From NCBI GenBank assembly GCA_002469605.1, contig DKMV01000251.1:391-7981 (forward strand): 7,591 nt of DNA. The letters run 5' to 3'. The notes under the pieces are model-generated. The model made no database searches. It saw only the letters and a program-made list of their open reading frames with translations, and was not told where the DNA came from. Shown piece after piece: positions 1 to 6,310 of this stretch. The stretch is from Leclercia sp. UBA7405 (lineage in GTDB: Bacteria; Pseudomonadota; Gammaproteobacteria; Enterobacterales; Enterobacteriaceae). Position 1 is the first letter of the stretch. The number at the start of each line of letters is the position of its first letter. A program made the position numbers and the translations under genes.

Positions 1-34
1 GAGCAGTGCAACGCGGCTTTCAGCTCACCGTTGC
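1..34 (-). promoter_or_regulatory. rRNA leader antitermination region: boxB hairpin and truncated boxA
   Basis: On the minus strand, GCAACG (34-29) pairs with CGTTGC (13-8), leaving a 15-base loop. It is followed by ACTGCTC, which runs to the window edge. In enterobacterial rRNA leaders a stem-loop (boxB) lies just before ACTGCTCTTTAACA, whose TGCTCTTTAACA part is boxA, the NusB/NusE loading site that lets RNA polymerase resist Rho in rrn operons. Only the first five bases of boxA (TGCTC, complement of 1-5) are inside the window. The hairpin and boundary bases are seen directly; the boxA assignment is from known rrn leader layout. The 16S rRNA gene would lie beyond the left edge and is not present here. 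Confidence 0.75.
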
Positions 35-37
35 GAG

Positions 38-72
38 GTGGCGTATATTACGCTTTCCTCTTTCAGAGTCAA
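38..72 (-). promoter_or_regulatory. rrn P2 promoter
   Basis: Read leftward, the -35 box TTGACT (72-67) is separated by 16 bases from the -10 box TAATAT (50-45). A C-rich stretch follows, with the start expected near base 38. Hexamers, 16-base spacing and position just upstream of boxB match enterobacterial rrn P2 promoters, which also carry TTGACT. P2 gives the basal rRNA transcription that dominates at slow growth. The short distance to boxB/boxA supports the call. Confidence 0.85.
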
Positions 73-146
73 CCCTGAATTTCAGGATTTTTTCTCTTCA
101 ACCGAACCGGCTGTTTGTGTGAAGTGATTCACATCCGCCGTGTCGA

Positions 147-183
147 TGGAGGCGCATTATAGGGATCCCAATTTTTAGCACAA
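147..183 (-). promoter_or_regulatory. rrn P1 core promoter (rrnD type)
   Basis: Read leftward, -35 TTGTGC (183-178), a 16-base spacer, then a perfect -10 TATAAT (161-156) and the GC-rich discriminator GCGCC. The suboptimal spacing and GCGC discriminator are the hallmarks of rRNA P1 promoters, which make open complexes unstable and so sensitive to ppGpp/DksA and to the initiating nucleotide. The hexamers and spacer closely resemble what I remember of E. coli rrnD P1, and divergent yrdA next to rrnD is the E. coli arrangement. By alignment with rrnB P1 the start would be nine bases after the -10, here an A (147). P1 lies about 110 bases upstream of P2, as usual. Confidence 0.88.
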
Positions 184-185
184 GC

Positions 186-207
186 GTTTTTTAGATCTTT
201 TTTACTG
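186..207 (-). promoter_or_regulatory. UP element of rrn P1
   Basis: With the start at 147, this stretch covers about -39 to -60. It is almost pure A/T (A-tracts on the promoter strand, interrupted by GATC), as expected for the site bound by the C-terminal domains of the RNA polymerase alpha subunits that strongly stimulates rRNA P1 promoters. The assignment rests on position and composition. Confidence 0.7.
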
Positions 208-210
208 ACT

Positions 211-225
211 GCTTTTTTTTCATTC
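211..225 (-). promoter_or_regulatory. Candidate Fis binding site at -71 of rrn P1
   Basis: This 15-base window has the flanking G and C at positions -7 and +7 that Fis sites require, around an AT-rich core (a run of eight T). It is centred on base 218, exactly 71 bases upstream of the inferred P1 start; Fis site I of E. coli rrnB P1 is centred at -71. The inner Y-A/T-R contacts are only partly matched, so the position carries most of the weight. Confidence 0.4.
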
Positions 226-250
226 TATTCGCTGAAATCCCGCCCAATCT

Positions 251-265
251 GCTCAATTAATAACG
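251..265. promoter_or_regulatory. Candidate second Fis site between rrn P1 and yrdA
   Basis: GCTCAATTAATAACG fits the Fis consensus GNNYANNNNNTRNNC at every fixed position except the last base (G instead of C). It is centred near -111 of rrn P1. A second upstream Fis site is usual at rrn P1 promoters, but the spacing differs from rrnB (-102), and single weak matches are common. The remaining 266-326 stretch holds no convincing sigma70 promoter for yrdA that I can defend; GATAAT (288-293) and TATATA (308-313) are possible -10 boxes without good -35 partners. Confidence 0.3.
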
Positions 266-335
266 CATTTAAACCTTGATCGCGTCTGATAATCCGCCCA
301 AAGTCTTTATATAACCCCCTGCAAACGAGGTAAGT

Positions 336-890
336 ATGTCTACTGCATTACGTCCTTATAAAGATCTCTTTCCGAAAACGGGTAACCGCGTGATGATCGA
401 TCCCAGCAGCGTGGTGATCGGCGACGTCAGGCTGGCGGACGATGTCAGTATCTGGCCGCTGGTTGCGATCCGGGGGGATGTCAATTACGTCTCAATAGGC
501 GCCCGTACTAATATTCAGGACGGCAGCGTGCTGCACGTAACCCATAGATCGTCTTATAACCCGGACGGCAATCCCCTGATCGTCGGCGAAGAGGTAACGG
601 TAGGCCATAAAGTGATGTTGCATGGCTGCACCATCGGCAACCGGGTACTGGTCGGCATGGGCTCGATATTGCTGGATGGCGTCATCGTAGAAGATGACGT
701 AATGATTGGTGCCGGCAGTCTGGTACCGCAGAATAAACGGCTCGAAAGCGGTTTTCTCTATTTAGGCAGTCCGGTGAAGCAGATCCGCCCGCTGAAAGAG
801 GCGGAGATCGAAGGTCTGAAGTACTCGGCGAATAACTACGTTAAATGGAAAGATGACTATCTGGCTCAGGATAACCAGACCCAACCGTGA
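336..890 (+). CDS. yrdA: YrdA, gamma-class carbonic anhydrase-like hexapeptide-repeat protein
   Basis: A 184-residue cytoplasmic protein with no signal peptide, the same length as E. coli YrdA. Residues about 23-135 form imperfect hexapeptide repeats (I/V-G-D/E-x-x-x), giving a left-handed beta-helix that trimerises. Metal-ligand histidines of the gamma-carbonic anhydrase fold are visible: His67 (in GSVLH), His91 and His96 (GHKVMLHGC). So are the conserved Arg46/Asp48 (IRGD) and Gln61/Asp62. The E. coli relative binds zinc, but its physiological reaction is unsettled, so carbonic anhydrase activity is a family inference. The start is supported by GAGGT (327-331) four bases before ATG. The gene is divergent from the rRNA promoters, and its 3' end overlaps yrdB on the opposite strand by 25 bases. 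Confidence 0.95.
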   Translation: MSTALRPYKDLFPKTGNRVMIDPSSVVIGDVRLADDVSIWPLVAIRGDVNYVSIGARTNIQDGSVLHVTHRSSYNPDGNPLIVGEEVTVGHKVMLHGCTIGNRVLVGMGSILLDGVIVEDDVMIGAGSLVPQNKRLESGFLYLGSPVKQIRPLKEAEIEGLKYSANNYVKWKDDYLAQDNQTQP

Positions 891-1114
891 TTGTCTTCCT
901 GCTGGTCGCGGAGCAGATCGCTGGCTTCTTCTTCAAGATCCCAGCGATTCGCGTTGAACGCCTCCAGCGGATCTTTTCCACCGAACCGGCGCAATAGCGT
1001 CTCACCACTAATGGCACAGTTCAGCTGCATGCCGTGAACCAGCGCCGGGAAACAGACCGCCTGGTTTTCTTCATCCCACTCTTCACGATCCGGAAACTGA
1101 ATGGCCTGATTCAC
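866..1114 (-). CDS. yrdB: YrdB, small DUF1488-family protein
   Basis: An 82-residue acidic protein of unknown function, recognisable as YrdB by its opening [15 protein letters not shown], the middle [17 protein letters not shown], and the closing RWDLEEEA...GWVWLS. E. coli YrdB is 85 residues as I recall; the difference lies in a short indel around residues 44-56. No membrane segment, signal or metal motif is seen. The start is GTG at 1114; it overlaps the aroE stop as GTGA, implying translational coupling, and an AGGGA (1128-1124) lies nine bases upstream. It is the last gene of the dprA-smg-yrdD-tsaC-aroE-yrdB cluster, and its last 25 bases overlap the end of yrdA. No function is assigned. 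Confidence 0.92.
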   Translation of the reverse strand: MNQAIQFPDREEWDEENQAVCFPALVHGMQLNCAISGETLLRRFGGKDPLEAFNANRWDLEEEASDLLRDQQEDNHGWVWLS

Positions 1115-1929
1115 GCGTGTAATTCCCTGGCCAGCTTTTCAATTACAGGTTCGACGGCGGGCAGCACCCCATGCCAGAGCAGTACCGCATGGGCAGCCTG
1201 GCCCACCAGCATCCCCAGTCCATCAGCGACCTTTCTCGCGCCCTGTTCCTCACTCCAACTCAAAAACGGCGTTTTGCCTTTCTGATAGAACATGTCATAG
1301 CAGTACACATGGTCGTTTACTACTGATGCAGGGATCGCTGGCACTTCACCGCCAATGCCGCTAGAGGTCGCATTGATAATAAGATCGAATTCATGCCCGG
1401 CCAGGCTGTTCATTGCCACCGCCTTCACGCTGCCGGTGTGTTCGAACAGTTTCGCCAGCGTGTCAGCACGTGAAAAGGTGCGGTTAGTGATGGTAACAGC
1501 ACAATCCAGCGACAGGAGTGGCAGCAATACGCCACGCGATGCCCCCCCTGCCCCAATCAGCAAAATGCGAAAGCCGGGCTTAATGAACGACAGCCGCTCG
1601 AGATCGCTCAACAGGCCGATACCGTCCGTGTTATCGCCCAGCAGACGGCCATCCTCCAGCCGCTTAAGCGTGTTCACGGCGCCGGCGAGTGCAGCCCGTT
1701 CCGTTAATTCATCTGCGCGCGCGAAAGCCTCTTCTTTAAAGGGAACCGTAACGTTTGCCCCTTTACCACCCGACTCGAAAAAATGATTCAGCGTAGCGAT
1801 AAAATCATCGACGGGAGCCAGCACGCGGCCATAGGGATGTTCAATCCCAAGCTGCTGCGCAAATTGCTGGTGAATAAAGGGCGATTTACTGTGCGCTATC
1901 GGATTACCAAAAACGGCATAGGTGTCCAT
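1111..1929 (-). CDS. aroE: Shikimate dehydrogenase (NADP+)
   Basis: AroE catalyses the NADPH-dependent reduction of 3-dehydroshikimate to shikimate, fourth step of the chorismate pathway to aromatic amino acids, folates and quinones; it is cytosolic. The protein is 272 residues, as in E. coli. The N-terminal substrate domain shows Ser14 and Ser16 (SKSP), Thr61 and catalytic Lys65 (NVTVPFK), Asn86 and catalytic Asp102 (DNTDG). The C-terminal Rossmann domain shows the glycine loop GAGGAS (126-131), the NADP-phosphate motif NRT (149-151) that separates AroE from the NAD-tolerant YdiB paralogue, and Gln244. ATG at 1929 is preceded by AGGGG inside the end of tsaC, whose stop lies four bases upstream. 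At the downstream end it overlaps yrdB by four bases. Confidence 0.97.
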   Translation of the reverse strand: MDTYAVFGNPIAHSKSPFIHQQFAQQLGIEHPYGRVLAPVDDFIATLNHFFESGGKGANVTVPFKEEAFARADELTERAALAGAVNTLKRLEDGRLLGDNTDGIGLLSDLERLSFIKPGFRILLIGAGGASRGVLLPLLSLDCAVTITNRTFSRADTLAKLFEHTGSVKAVAMNSLAGHEFDLIINATSSGIGGEVPAIPASVVNDHVYCYDMFYQKGKTPFLSWSEEQGARKVADGLGMLVGQAAHAVLLWHGVLPAVEPVIEKLARELHA

Positions 1930-1933
1930 CTTA

Positions 1934-2506
1934 TTACCCCTGGCGAAAGCGTTCGCCGGTCAGAGCATCACGGATTTCAGAAGGATTGGTACGCCCACCG
2001 GTGTCGCCGATGAGCACCGGGAAATCATCCCCGAACTGCGCCAGCACCTCCTGCGAGGTACGGCAAGGCGGCAATCCCGTCAGGTTGGCGCTGGTTGAAA
2101 CCAGCGGTTTGCCAAAGGCTTCACAGAGTTCAACCACCAGCGGATGGTTCGTTACGCGAACCGCAAGTGAATCAAAACGCCCCGTTAACCAGCGCGGCGT
2201 GGACGGTTTCGCCGGGAAGACAAAAGTGACCGGACCGGGCCAGGCGGCAAAGACGGTATCGCGCTGTGCCTGGGTTAATCCGGTATCGTCAATGTAAGGC
2301 TTAAGCTGTTCGTAGCTGGCGGCGATTAAAATCAGCCCTTTTTCTACCGGTCTTTGTTTGAGCTCCAACAGGCGTGTTACCGCGATTTTGCTATCGGGGT
2401 CGCATCCGACGCCAAAGACAGCTTCTGTTGGATAAGCGATGACTTCTTCTTTATTTAGTACGTCCACGGCATGAGCGATGGACGTTAATGGCAGGCTATT
2501 CTTCAC
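1934..2506 (-). CDS. tsaC: L-threonylcarbamoyladenylate synthase TsaC
   Basis: TsaC (formerly YrdC/RimN) makes threonylcarbamoyl-AMP from threonine, bicarbonate and ATP; TsaB-TsaD-TsaE then transfer it to A37 of ANN-decoding tRNAs (t6A). It acts in the cytosol and is essential in E. coli. Visible YrdC/Sua5-domain motifs: YPTE (25-28), KQRP (50-53, basic pocket), WPGPVT (89-94), STSAN (137-141) and PSEIRD near the end. I chose GTG at 2506: it gives 190 residues, the E. coli length, and the alignment with E. coli begins there. An ATG at 2536 would add ten unmatched residues and overlap yrdD by 41 bases instead of 11. There is no Sua5 C-terminal domain, so this is the short form. No strong Shine-Dalgarno precedes the GTG; coupling to yrdD translation is likely. 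Confidence 0.95.
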   Translation of the reverse strand: MKNSLPLTSIAHAVDVLNKEEVIAYPTEAVFGVGCDPDSKIAVTRLLELKQRPVEKGLILIAASYEQLKPYIDDTGLTQAQRDTVFAAWPGPVTFVFPAKPSTPRWLTGRFDSLAVRVTNHPLVVELCEAFGKPLVSTSANLTGLPPCRTSQEVLAQFGDDFPVLIGDTGGRTNPSEIRDALTGERFRQG

Positions 2507-3053
2507 TGTTTTGATCCGCCGGAACCGGCTTTCCACATTGTTTACTGGCGCAGAAGCGCTTAACGCCTTGCGCCGTTTTCTTTTCGATGAGTAACGGATA
2601 ATGGCACTCAGGGCAGGCCCCTGCTACCGGTTTGAAATTGATAACAAACTGACACTCAGGATAGCGATCGCAGGAATAAAAGGTCTTCCCGTAGCGTGAA
2701 CGACGCTGGATAAGATGCCCGACGCCGCACTGCGGACAGGCAACCGTTGTTTCGTCCGGCTTGTCGATTTGCTCAGTATGACTGCACTCCGGATAGCGGC
2801 TGCAGCCGATAAACATCCCGAAGCGACCCTGCCGAAGCGCCAGTTCGCTATTACACACAGGACATAACTGCCCCTCCAGCATTTTGACGATATGTCCATC
2901 GGCCTGGCTTTTCAGGGGACGGACATAATCACATTCTGGATAGTGTGAACAGCCGAGAAACGGGCCGTGTTTCCCGGATCGAATGACTAGTTGAGCCCCG
3001 CATTGTGGGCAGGGCTCATTATTACGCACTGTAAAAAGTGCTGATTTGGCCAT
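2496..3053 (-). CDS. yrdD: YrdD, topoisomerase I-type zinc-ribbon protein
   Basis: A 185-residue protein made of four C4 zinc ribbons of the type found at the C-terminus of bacterial topoisomerase I. The cysteines are C15/C18/C35/C41, C64/C67/C84/C90, C106/C109/C128/C134 and C147/C150/C168/C173. The repeated PFLGCSxYPEC pattern is clear in the first three, while the fourth is more divergent (FCASKQC). The catalytic core and active-site tyrosine region of topoisomerase I are absent, so it cannot be a topoisomerase itself; single-stranded nucleic-acid binding is a family inference. E. coli YrdD is 180 residues as I recall, and this one has a slightly longer tail (PADQNSEE). The final 11 bases overlap tsaC. 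Only a weak AAGAG precedes the ATG. Confidence 0.93.
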   Translation of the reverse strand: MAKSALFTVRNNEPCPQCGAQLVIRSGKHGPFLGCSHYPECDYVRPLKSQADGHIVKMLEGQLCPVCNSELALRQGRFGMFIGCSRYPECSHTEQIDKPDETTVACPQCGVGHLIQRRSRYGKTFYSCDRYPECQFVINFKPVAGACPECHYPLLIEKKTAQGVKRFCASKQCGKPVPADQNSEE

Positions 3054-3065
3054 AACAACTCTTGG

Positions 3066-3090
3066 TGCTGCAGGATGAATTAATGCAGCA
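3066..3090 (-). repeat. Inverted repeat at the smg-yrdD junction
   Basis: TGCTGCA (3066-3072) and TGCAGCA (3084-3090) form a seven-base-pair stem around an 11-base loop that contains the smg stop codon. No T tract follows on the transcribed strand, so it is not an intrinsic terminator. It might affect mRNA processing or the start of yrdD, whose ATG is 13 bases after the stem; chance is also possible. Confidence 0.4.
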
Positions 3091-3553
3091 TACCTTCATT
3101 CACTTCAAAGAGTAATTCTTCCATTTGCTGATAGGCGTTTTCGCAGCCTGGAATATTAAACAGAACCATCAGGATCACCCATTTGAGGTCCTCCAGTTCA
3201 AATTCTGCAGTATCCAGCGCCATAACACGCTCTATCACCATCTCTCGTGTTTCGAGGTTTAGCACCTGAATCTGTTCCAGGAATAAGATGAATCCCCGGC
3301 AACTGGCATCCAGCCTTTCACACTCTTCAGCCGTATAAATACGAACCGACAACGGATCGGCAGCGAGCTGCATAGGCTCGGCGAGGCCTTCCTGATAATC
3401 AGCCAGTTTTTCAAGCCACAGCAACGCGTTGTAAATATCTTCCCGTTCAAAACCTGCATCGGTAAGATCCCGCGTCAGTCGATCCTGATCCACGCGCGTT
3501 TCAGCTTCGTTATGGATGTAAGTCTCAAACAAATACATCAGTACGTCGAACAT
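3080..3553 (-). CDS. smg: Smg family protein (DUF494)
   Basis: A 157-residue, strongly acidic, helix-rich soluble protein, identical in length to E. coli Smg. Recognisable stretches are [14 protein letters not shown] at the start, [35 protein letters not shown] and the closing [12 protein letters not shown]. Its function is not established; its genetic link to dprA is conserved in proteobacteria. It has no signal peptide or predicted catalytic motif that I can see. The ATG (3553) has the best Shine-Dalgarno in the window, AAGGAGG seven bases upstream, lying within the end of dprA, which it overlaps by 29 bases. This suggests smg is translated efficiently on its own ribosome entry site even though dprA is normally poorly expressed; that last point is inference. 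Confidence 0.94.
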   Translation of the reverse strand: MFDVLMYLFETYIHNEAETRVDQDRLTRDLTDAGFEREDIYNALLWLEKLADYQEGLAEPMQLAADPLSVRIYTAEECERLDASCRGFILFLEQIQVLNLETREMVIERVMALDTAEFELEDLKWVILMVLFNIPGCENAYQQMEELLFEVNEGMLH

Positions 3554-4649
3554 GGCTTGCCCTCCTTAATCGGACATAGCCGCCGGGTACAGCTGCGATC
3601 CATCCTGCTAACTCCAGTTCGAGTAGCTGTGCTACCGTAACTGGCACAGGTTGGCCGGCACGTTCAGCGACAACGTCAACAGGTGTTACCTCATCTCCTA
3701 CGTTAGCCAGGAGCTCAGGAAATGGCAATGCCACCTCCTCCTGATCTAATGAATAAAGTCTATTTTCGCTCTCGTCCGGCAGCCAGGTGAGCCCATATCG
3801 CAAATTTTCCAGAATCTCTTCCGCGGCGGTAACCGGCGTGGCTCCCTGCTTTATTAGCCAGTGCGTGCCTTCACAGCCCGGATTACCTACCGCCCCTGGT
3901 AGCGCAAAGACTTCACGCCCTTGCTCCAGAGCATACTTCGCGGTAACCAGCGAGCCGCTGCGTAACTGGGCCTCAACCACAAACACACCTTTGCTTAGCC
4001 CGCTGATAATGCGATTACGCCGGGGGAAATTTCCCGGCCAGGGGGGCGTGGCGAGAGAGAATTCAGAGATGACAGCCCCGCCGCTGCTGATGATCTCTTT
4101 CGCAAGTGAAGCATGCCGGCGGGGATAAATATCGGATAACCCGTTTCCTAACACCGCCACGCTTTTACCTCTGGCCGTTAGCGCTGCGCGATGGGCGATG
4201 CCGTCAATTCCACATGCCAGGCCGCTGGTGATCGTCAGCCCCGCCTGCGCAAGCTTTTCACAGAAAATCTTACCCCACCGCTGCCCATACCAGCTGTTTG
4301 CACGACTGCCAACGACCGCAAGCTGCACGGAGGCCAGAACTTCAGGATCGCCTGTAACGAACAGCGCGCCGGGATAGTCGTTAATAGCGCGAAGCTGAGC
4401 GGGATACTGCGCGCTGTCGGCACAGAGAAGCTGGTTACCGGGTTCATCAAGCCAGGCAAGAGTACGGTCCAGCACCTGCTGTGAGCAGGTCATAAACTTA
4501 TTACTTTGCTTTGGGGTTAACCCTAAACCGCGCAGTAAAACAGCGTCTATATGCGCTTCTCGCTGCAGCTGCTGCGCGATGGAAACCATTTTTTCGCCGT
4601 AGAGTTCACCGATATCGATCAGGCGTAGCCATATCTCTGTGGATGTCAT
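3525..4649 (-). CDS. dprA: DNA-processing protein DprA (Smf)
   Basis: DprA binds incoming single-stranded DNA and loads RecA during natural transformation; in enteric bacteria not known to be naturally competent its role is uncertain. The 374-residue form has an N-terminal helical part (about 1-65), a Rossmann-like DprA core with AVVGSR (111-116), SGLACGID (142-149), [13 protein letters not shown] (207-219), SGSLVTA (231-237), FALPG (248-252) and WLIKQGA (264-270), and a C-terminal winged helix (about 310-362). E. coli DprA as I recall has Arg where Cys147 stands here. I chose ATG at 4649 because [10 protein letters not shown] matches the E. coli start and gives its 374 residues; ATG at 4664 would add five residues. 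First gene of the leftward cluster, divergent from def. Confidence 0.94.
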   Translation of the reverse strand: MTSTEIWLRLIDIGELYGEKMVSIAQQLQREAHIDAVLLRGLGLTPKQSNKFMTCSQQVLDRTLAWLDEPGNQLLCADSAQYPAQLRAINDYPGALFVTGDPEVLASVQLAVVGSRANSWYGQRWGKIFCEKLAQAGLTITSGLACGIDGIAHRAALTARGKSVAVLGNGLSDIYPRRHASLAKEIISSGGAVISEFSLATPPWPGNFPRRNRIISGLSKGVFVVEAQLRSGSLVTAKYALEQGREVFALPGAVGNPGCEGTHWLIKQGATPVTAAEEILENLRYGLTWLPDESENRLYSLDQEEVALPFPELLANVGDEVTPVDVVAERAGQPVPVTVAQLLELELAGWIAAVPGGYVRLRRASHVRRTDVFV

Positions 4650-4678
4650 CCTTTTCCCTGCCATATGCAGCCATTACA

Positions 4679-4708
4679 ATCTTTGCGATTGGTCAGTGAT
4701 GCTGTCAA
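4679..4708 (-). promoter_or_regulatory. Candidate promoter for the dprA-yrdB cluster
   Basis: A perfect -35 hexamer TTGACA (4708-4703) faces leftward, with AAAGAT (4684-4679) 18 bases downstream as a weak -10 (3 of 6). TGTAAT (4678-4673) is a better -10 by sequence (5 of 6) but sits too far from this -35. It lies 30 bases upstream of the chosen dprA start. The poor -10 would fit weak expression; unproven. Confidence 0.3.
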
Positions 4709-4731
4709 TCGGAGGGGGATTTGTCTAGAAT
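4702..4731 (+). promoter_or_regulatory. Candidate promoter for def-fmt
   Basis: CTGTCA (4702-4707; 4 of 6 for a -35) and TAGAAT (4726-4731; 5 of 6 for a -10) are separated by 18 bases and sit 45 bases before the def ATG. The -35 overlaps the leftward TTGACA of the dprA side. Chosen by hexamer match only. Confidence 0.45.
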
Positions 4732-4776
4732 AGAGCTAATAATCTTATCAACTCCTGAACACCACTCTGGAAATAT

Positions 4777-5286
4777 ATGGCAGTCTTGCAAGTGTTACAT
4801 ATTCCGGACGAGCGCCTTCGCAAAGTCGCCGAGCCGGTAAAAGAAGTGAATGCAGAAACCCAGCGTATTATCGATGATATGTTCGATACCATGTACGCTG
4901 AAGAGGGCATTGGCCTTGCGGCAACGCAGGTGGACATCCACCAGCGCATTATCGTCATCGACGTATCCGAAAGCCGTGAGGAACGTCTGGTACTGATTAA
5001 CCCCGAATTGCTCGAAAAAAGCGGCGAGACGGGCATTGAAGAGGGTTGCCTCTCCATTCCCGAGCAGCGTGCTCTGGTTCCGCGTGCGGAAAAAGTAAAA
5101 ATTCGCGCGCTCGATCGCGACGGTAAGTCCTTCGAACTGGAAGCGGATGGCCTGCTGGCAATCTGTATTCAGCATGAGATGGATCATTTGGTTGGTAAAC
5201 TGTTTATTGATTATCTGTCGCCACTGAAGCAGCAACGCATTCGTCAGAAGGTAGAGAAACTGGATCGCCTGCGCGCCCGCGCTTAA
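4777..5286 (+). CDS. def: Peptide deformylase
   Basis: Removes the formyl group from the N-terminal methionine of nascent proteins, using Fe2+ (or Zn2+ in vitro), at the ribosome exit; essential and the target of actinonin. The protein has 169 residues, as in E. coli. The three signature motifs are intact: GIGLAATQ (44-51), EGCLS (89-93, metal ligand Cys91) and HEMDH (133-137, ligands His133 and His137, catalytic Glu134). The basic C-terminal helix ([18 protein letters not shown]) is the part known to bind the ribosome in E. coli. The ATG is preceded only by a modest TGGAAA. fmt follows after a 25-base gap, so the enzyme removing the formyl group is co-transcribed with the one adding it to initiator tRNA. 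Confidence 0.98.
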   Translation: MAVLQVLHIPDERLRKVAEPVKEVNAETQRIIDDMFDTMYAEEGIGLAATQVDIHQRIIVIDVSESREERLVLINPELLEKSGETGIEEGCLSIPEQRALVPRAEKVKIRALDRDGKSFELEADGLLAICIQHEMDHLVGKLFIDYLSPLKQQRIRQKVEKLDRLRARA

Positions 5287-5311
5287 TGTGTTCCCGGCTA
5301 CAAGGAATATC

Positions 5312-6259
5312 GTGTCTACATCACTACGTATCATATTCGCTGGCACACCTGACTTTGCAGCGCGTCACCTGGACGCGCTGTTGTCTTCTGGTCATCAGGT
5401 CGTTGGCGTCTTCACTCAGCCCGACCGCCCGGCGGGACGGGGTAAAAAACTGATGCCCAGCCCGGTTAAAGTCCTGGCCGAAGCACATAATTTACCGGTA
5501 TTTCAGCCTGCCTCATTACGCCCGGCCGAAAATCAACAGCTCGTTGCGGAGTTAAATGCGGACGTAATGGTTGTGGTAGCGTACGGGCTGATATTGCCGA
5601 AGGCCGTACTCGATATGCCGCGTCTTGGCTGCATTAACGTTCACGGCTCGCTGCTTCCGCGCTGGCGCGGTGCGGCGCCGATACAACGTGCATTATGGGC
5701 AGGCGATACCGATACGGGTGTCACCATCATGCAGATGGATGTGGGTCTTGATACGGGCGATATGCTGTATAAGCTCTCCTGCCCTATCACCAGTCAGGAC
5801 ACCAGCGCGACGCTGTATGACAAACTGGCAGAGCTGGGGCCAAAAGGTCTGATTGATACTCTCAGGCAACTCGAAGAGAACAGCATCAATCCGCAAGTGC
5901 AGGACGAAGCCCTGGTGACCTACGCCGAGAAACTGAGCAAAGAAGAAGCGCGTATCGACTGGTCGTTGTCCGCGGCTCAGCTGGAACGCTGCATCCGTGC
6001 CTTCAATCCCTGGCCGATGAGCTGGCTTGAGATCGACGGGCAGCCCGTTAAAATCTGGCAGGCCTCGGTCATTGCAGAAAACGCCGCTGCAGAGCCCGGC
6101 ACCATTATAACGGCCAGTAAGCATGGTATTCAGGTCGCGACAGTTGAAGGGATCCTCAATCTGGAATCGCTACAACCAGCAGGTAAAAAACCCATGAGCG
6201 CGCAGGATCTTCTTAACTCCCGCCGTGAGTGGTTTATCCCGGGCAACCGTCTCGCCTGA
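5312..6259 (+). CDS. fmt: Methionyl-tRNA(fMet) formyltransferase
   Basis: Transfers formyl from 10-formyltetrahydrofolate to Met-tRNA(fMet), making the initiator for translation; cytosolic. The start is GTG at 5312 with AAGGA (5302-5306) five bases upstream, giving 315 residues as in E. coli; an ATG at 5288 in the same frame would add eight unmatched residues and has no ribosome site. The N-terminal Rossmann formyltransferase domain (about 5-190) shows FAGTPDF at its start, the tRNA-contacting loop with Arg43 (AGRGKK), catalytic Asn109 and His111 in the [13 protein letters not shown] motif, and Asp147 in MDVGLDTGD. The C-terminal OB-fold domain (about 207-310) contains [19 protein letters not shown] and [14 protein letters not shown]. 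It ends with [14 protein letters not shown]. Follows def directly and precedes rsmB. Confidence 0.97.
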   Translation: MSTSLRIIFAGTPDFAARHLDALLSSGHQVVGVFTQPDRPAGRGKKLMPSPVKVLAEAHNLPVFQPASLRPAENQQLVAELNADVMVVVAYGLILPKAVLDMPRLGCINVHGSLLPRWRGAAPIQRALWAGDTDTGVTIMQMDVGLDTGDMLYKLSCPITSQDTSATLYDKLAELGPKGLIDTLRQLEENSINPQVQDEALVTYAEKLSKEEARIDWSLSAAQLERCIRAFNPWPMSWLEIDGQPVKIWQASVIAENAAAEPGTIITASKHGIQVATVEGILNLESLQPAGKKPMSAQDLLNSRREWFIPGNRLA

Positions 6260-6275
6260 TCGCATCCTCATTTCA

Positions 6276-6305
6276 GCCCGGTGTCGCCGGGCATTTTTAT
6301 TTTTG
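6276..6305 (+). terminator. Hairpin with T tract between fmt and rsmB
   Basis: GCCCGG (6276-6281) pairs with CCGGGC (6287-6292) around TGTCG, followed at once by ATTTTTATTTTT. The compact GC stem, five-base loop and U-rich tail meet the usual rules for an intrinsic terminator, 16 bases after the fmt stop. Since rsmB starts only six bases after the T tract with no promoter between, it more likely reduces than abolishes read-through. Confidence 0.75.
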
Positions 6306-6310
6306 TACTT

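Noticed and set aside
1..335. Possible tRNA or small RNA gene in the left non-coding region
   Set aside because: No cloverleaf or CCA end; the structure is explained by rRNA promoters, UP element and antitermination leader.
1355..1786. A 143-codon open frame on the plus strand inside aroE
   Set aside because: Antisense to aroE, whose catalytic residues are all intact; the translation is Ser/Arg/Pro-rich low-complexity, typical of a shadow frame.
2496..3053. YrdD as a DNA topoisomerase enzyme
   Set aside because: Only zinc-ribbon repeats are present; the Toprim and catalytic tyrosine domains are missing.
4795..5346. A 183-codon open frame on the minus strand covering nearly all of def
   Set aside because: It is fully antisense to the unmistakable def gene and the start of fmt, has no recognisable domain or ribosome site, and arises from def codon bias.
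5693..6124. A 143-codon open frame on the minus strand inside fmt
   Set aside because: Antisense to the conserved fmt coding sequence with no domain or ribosome site; a shadow frame.
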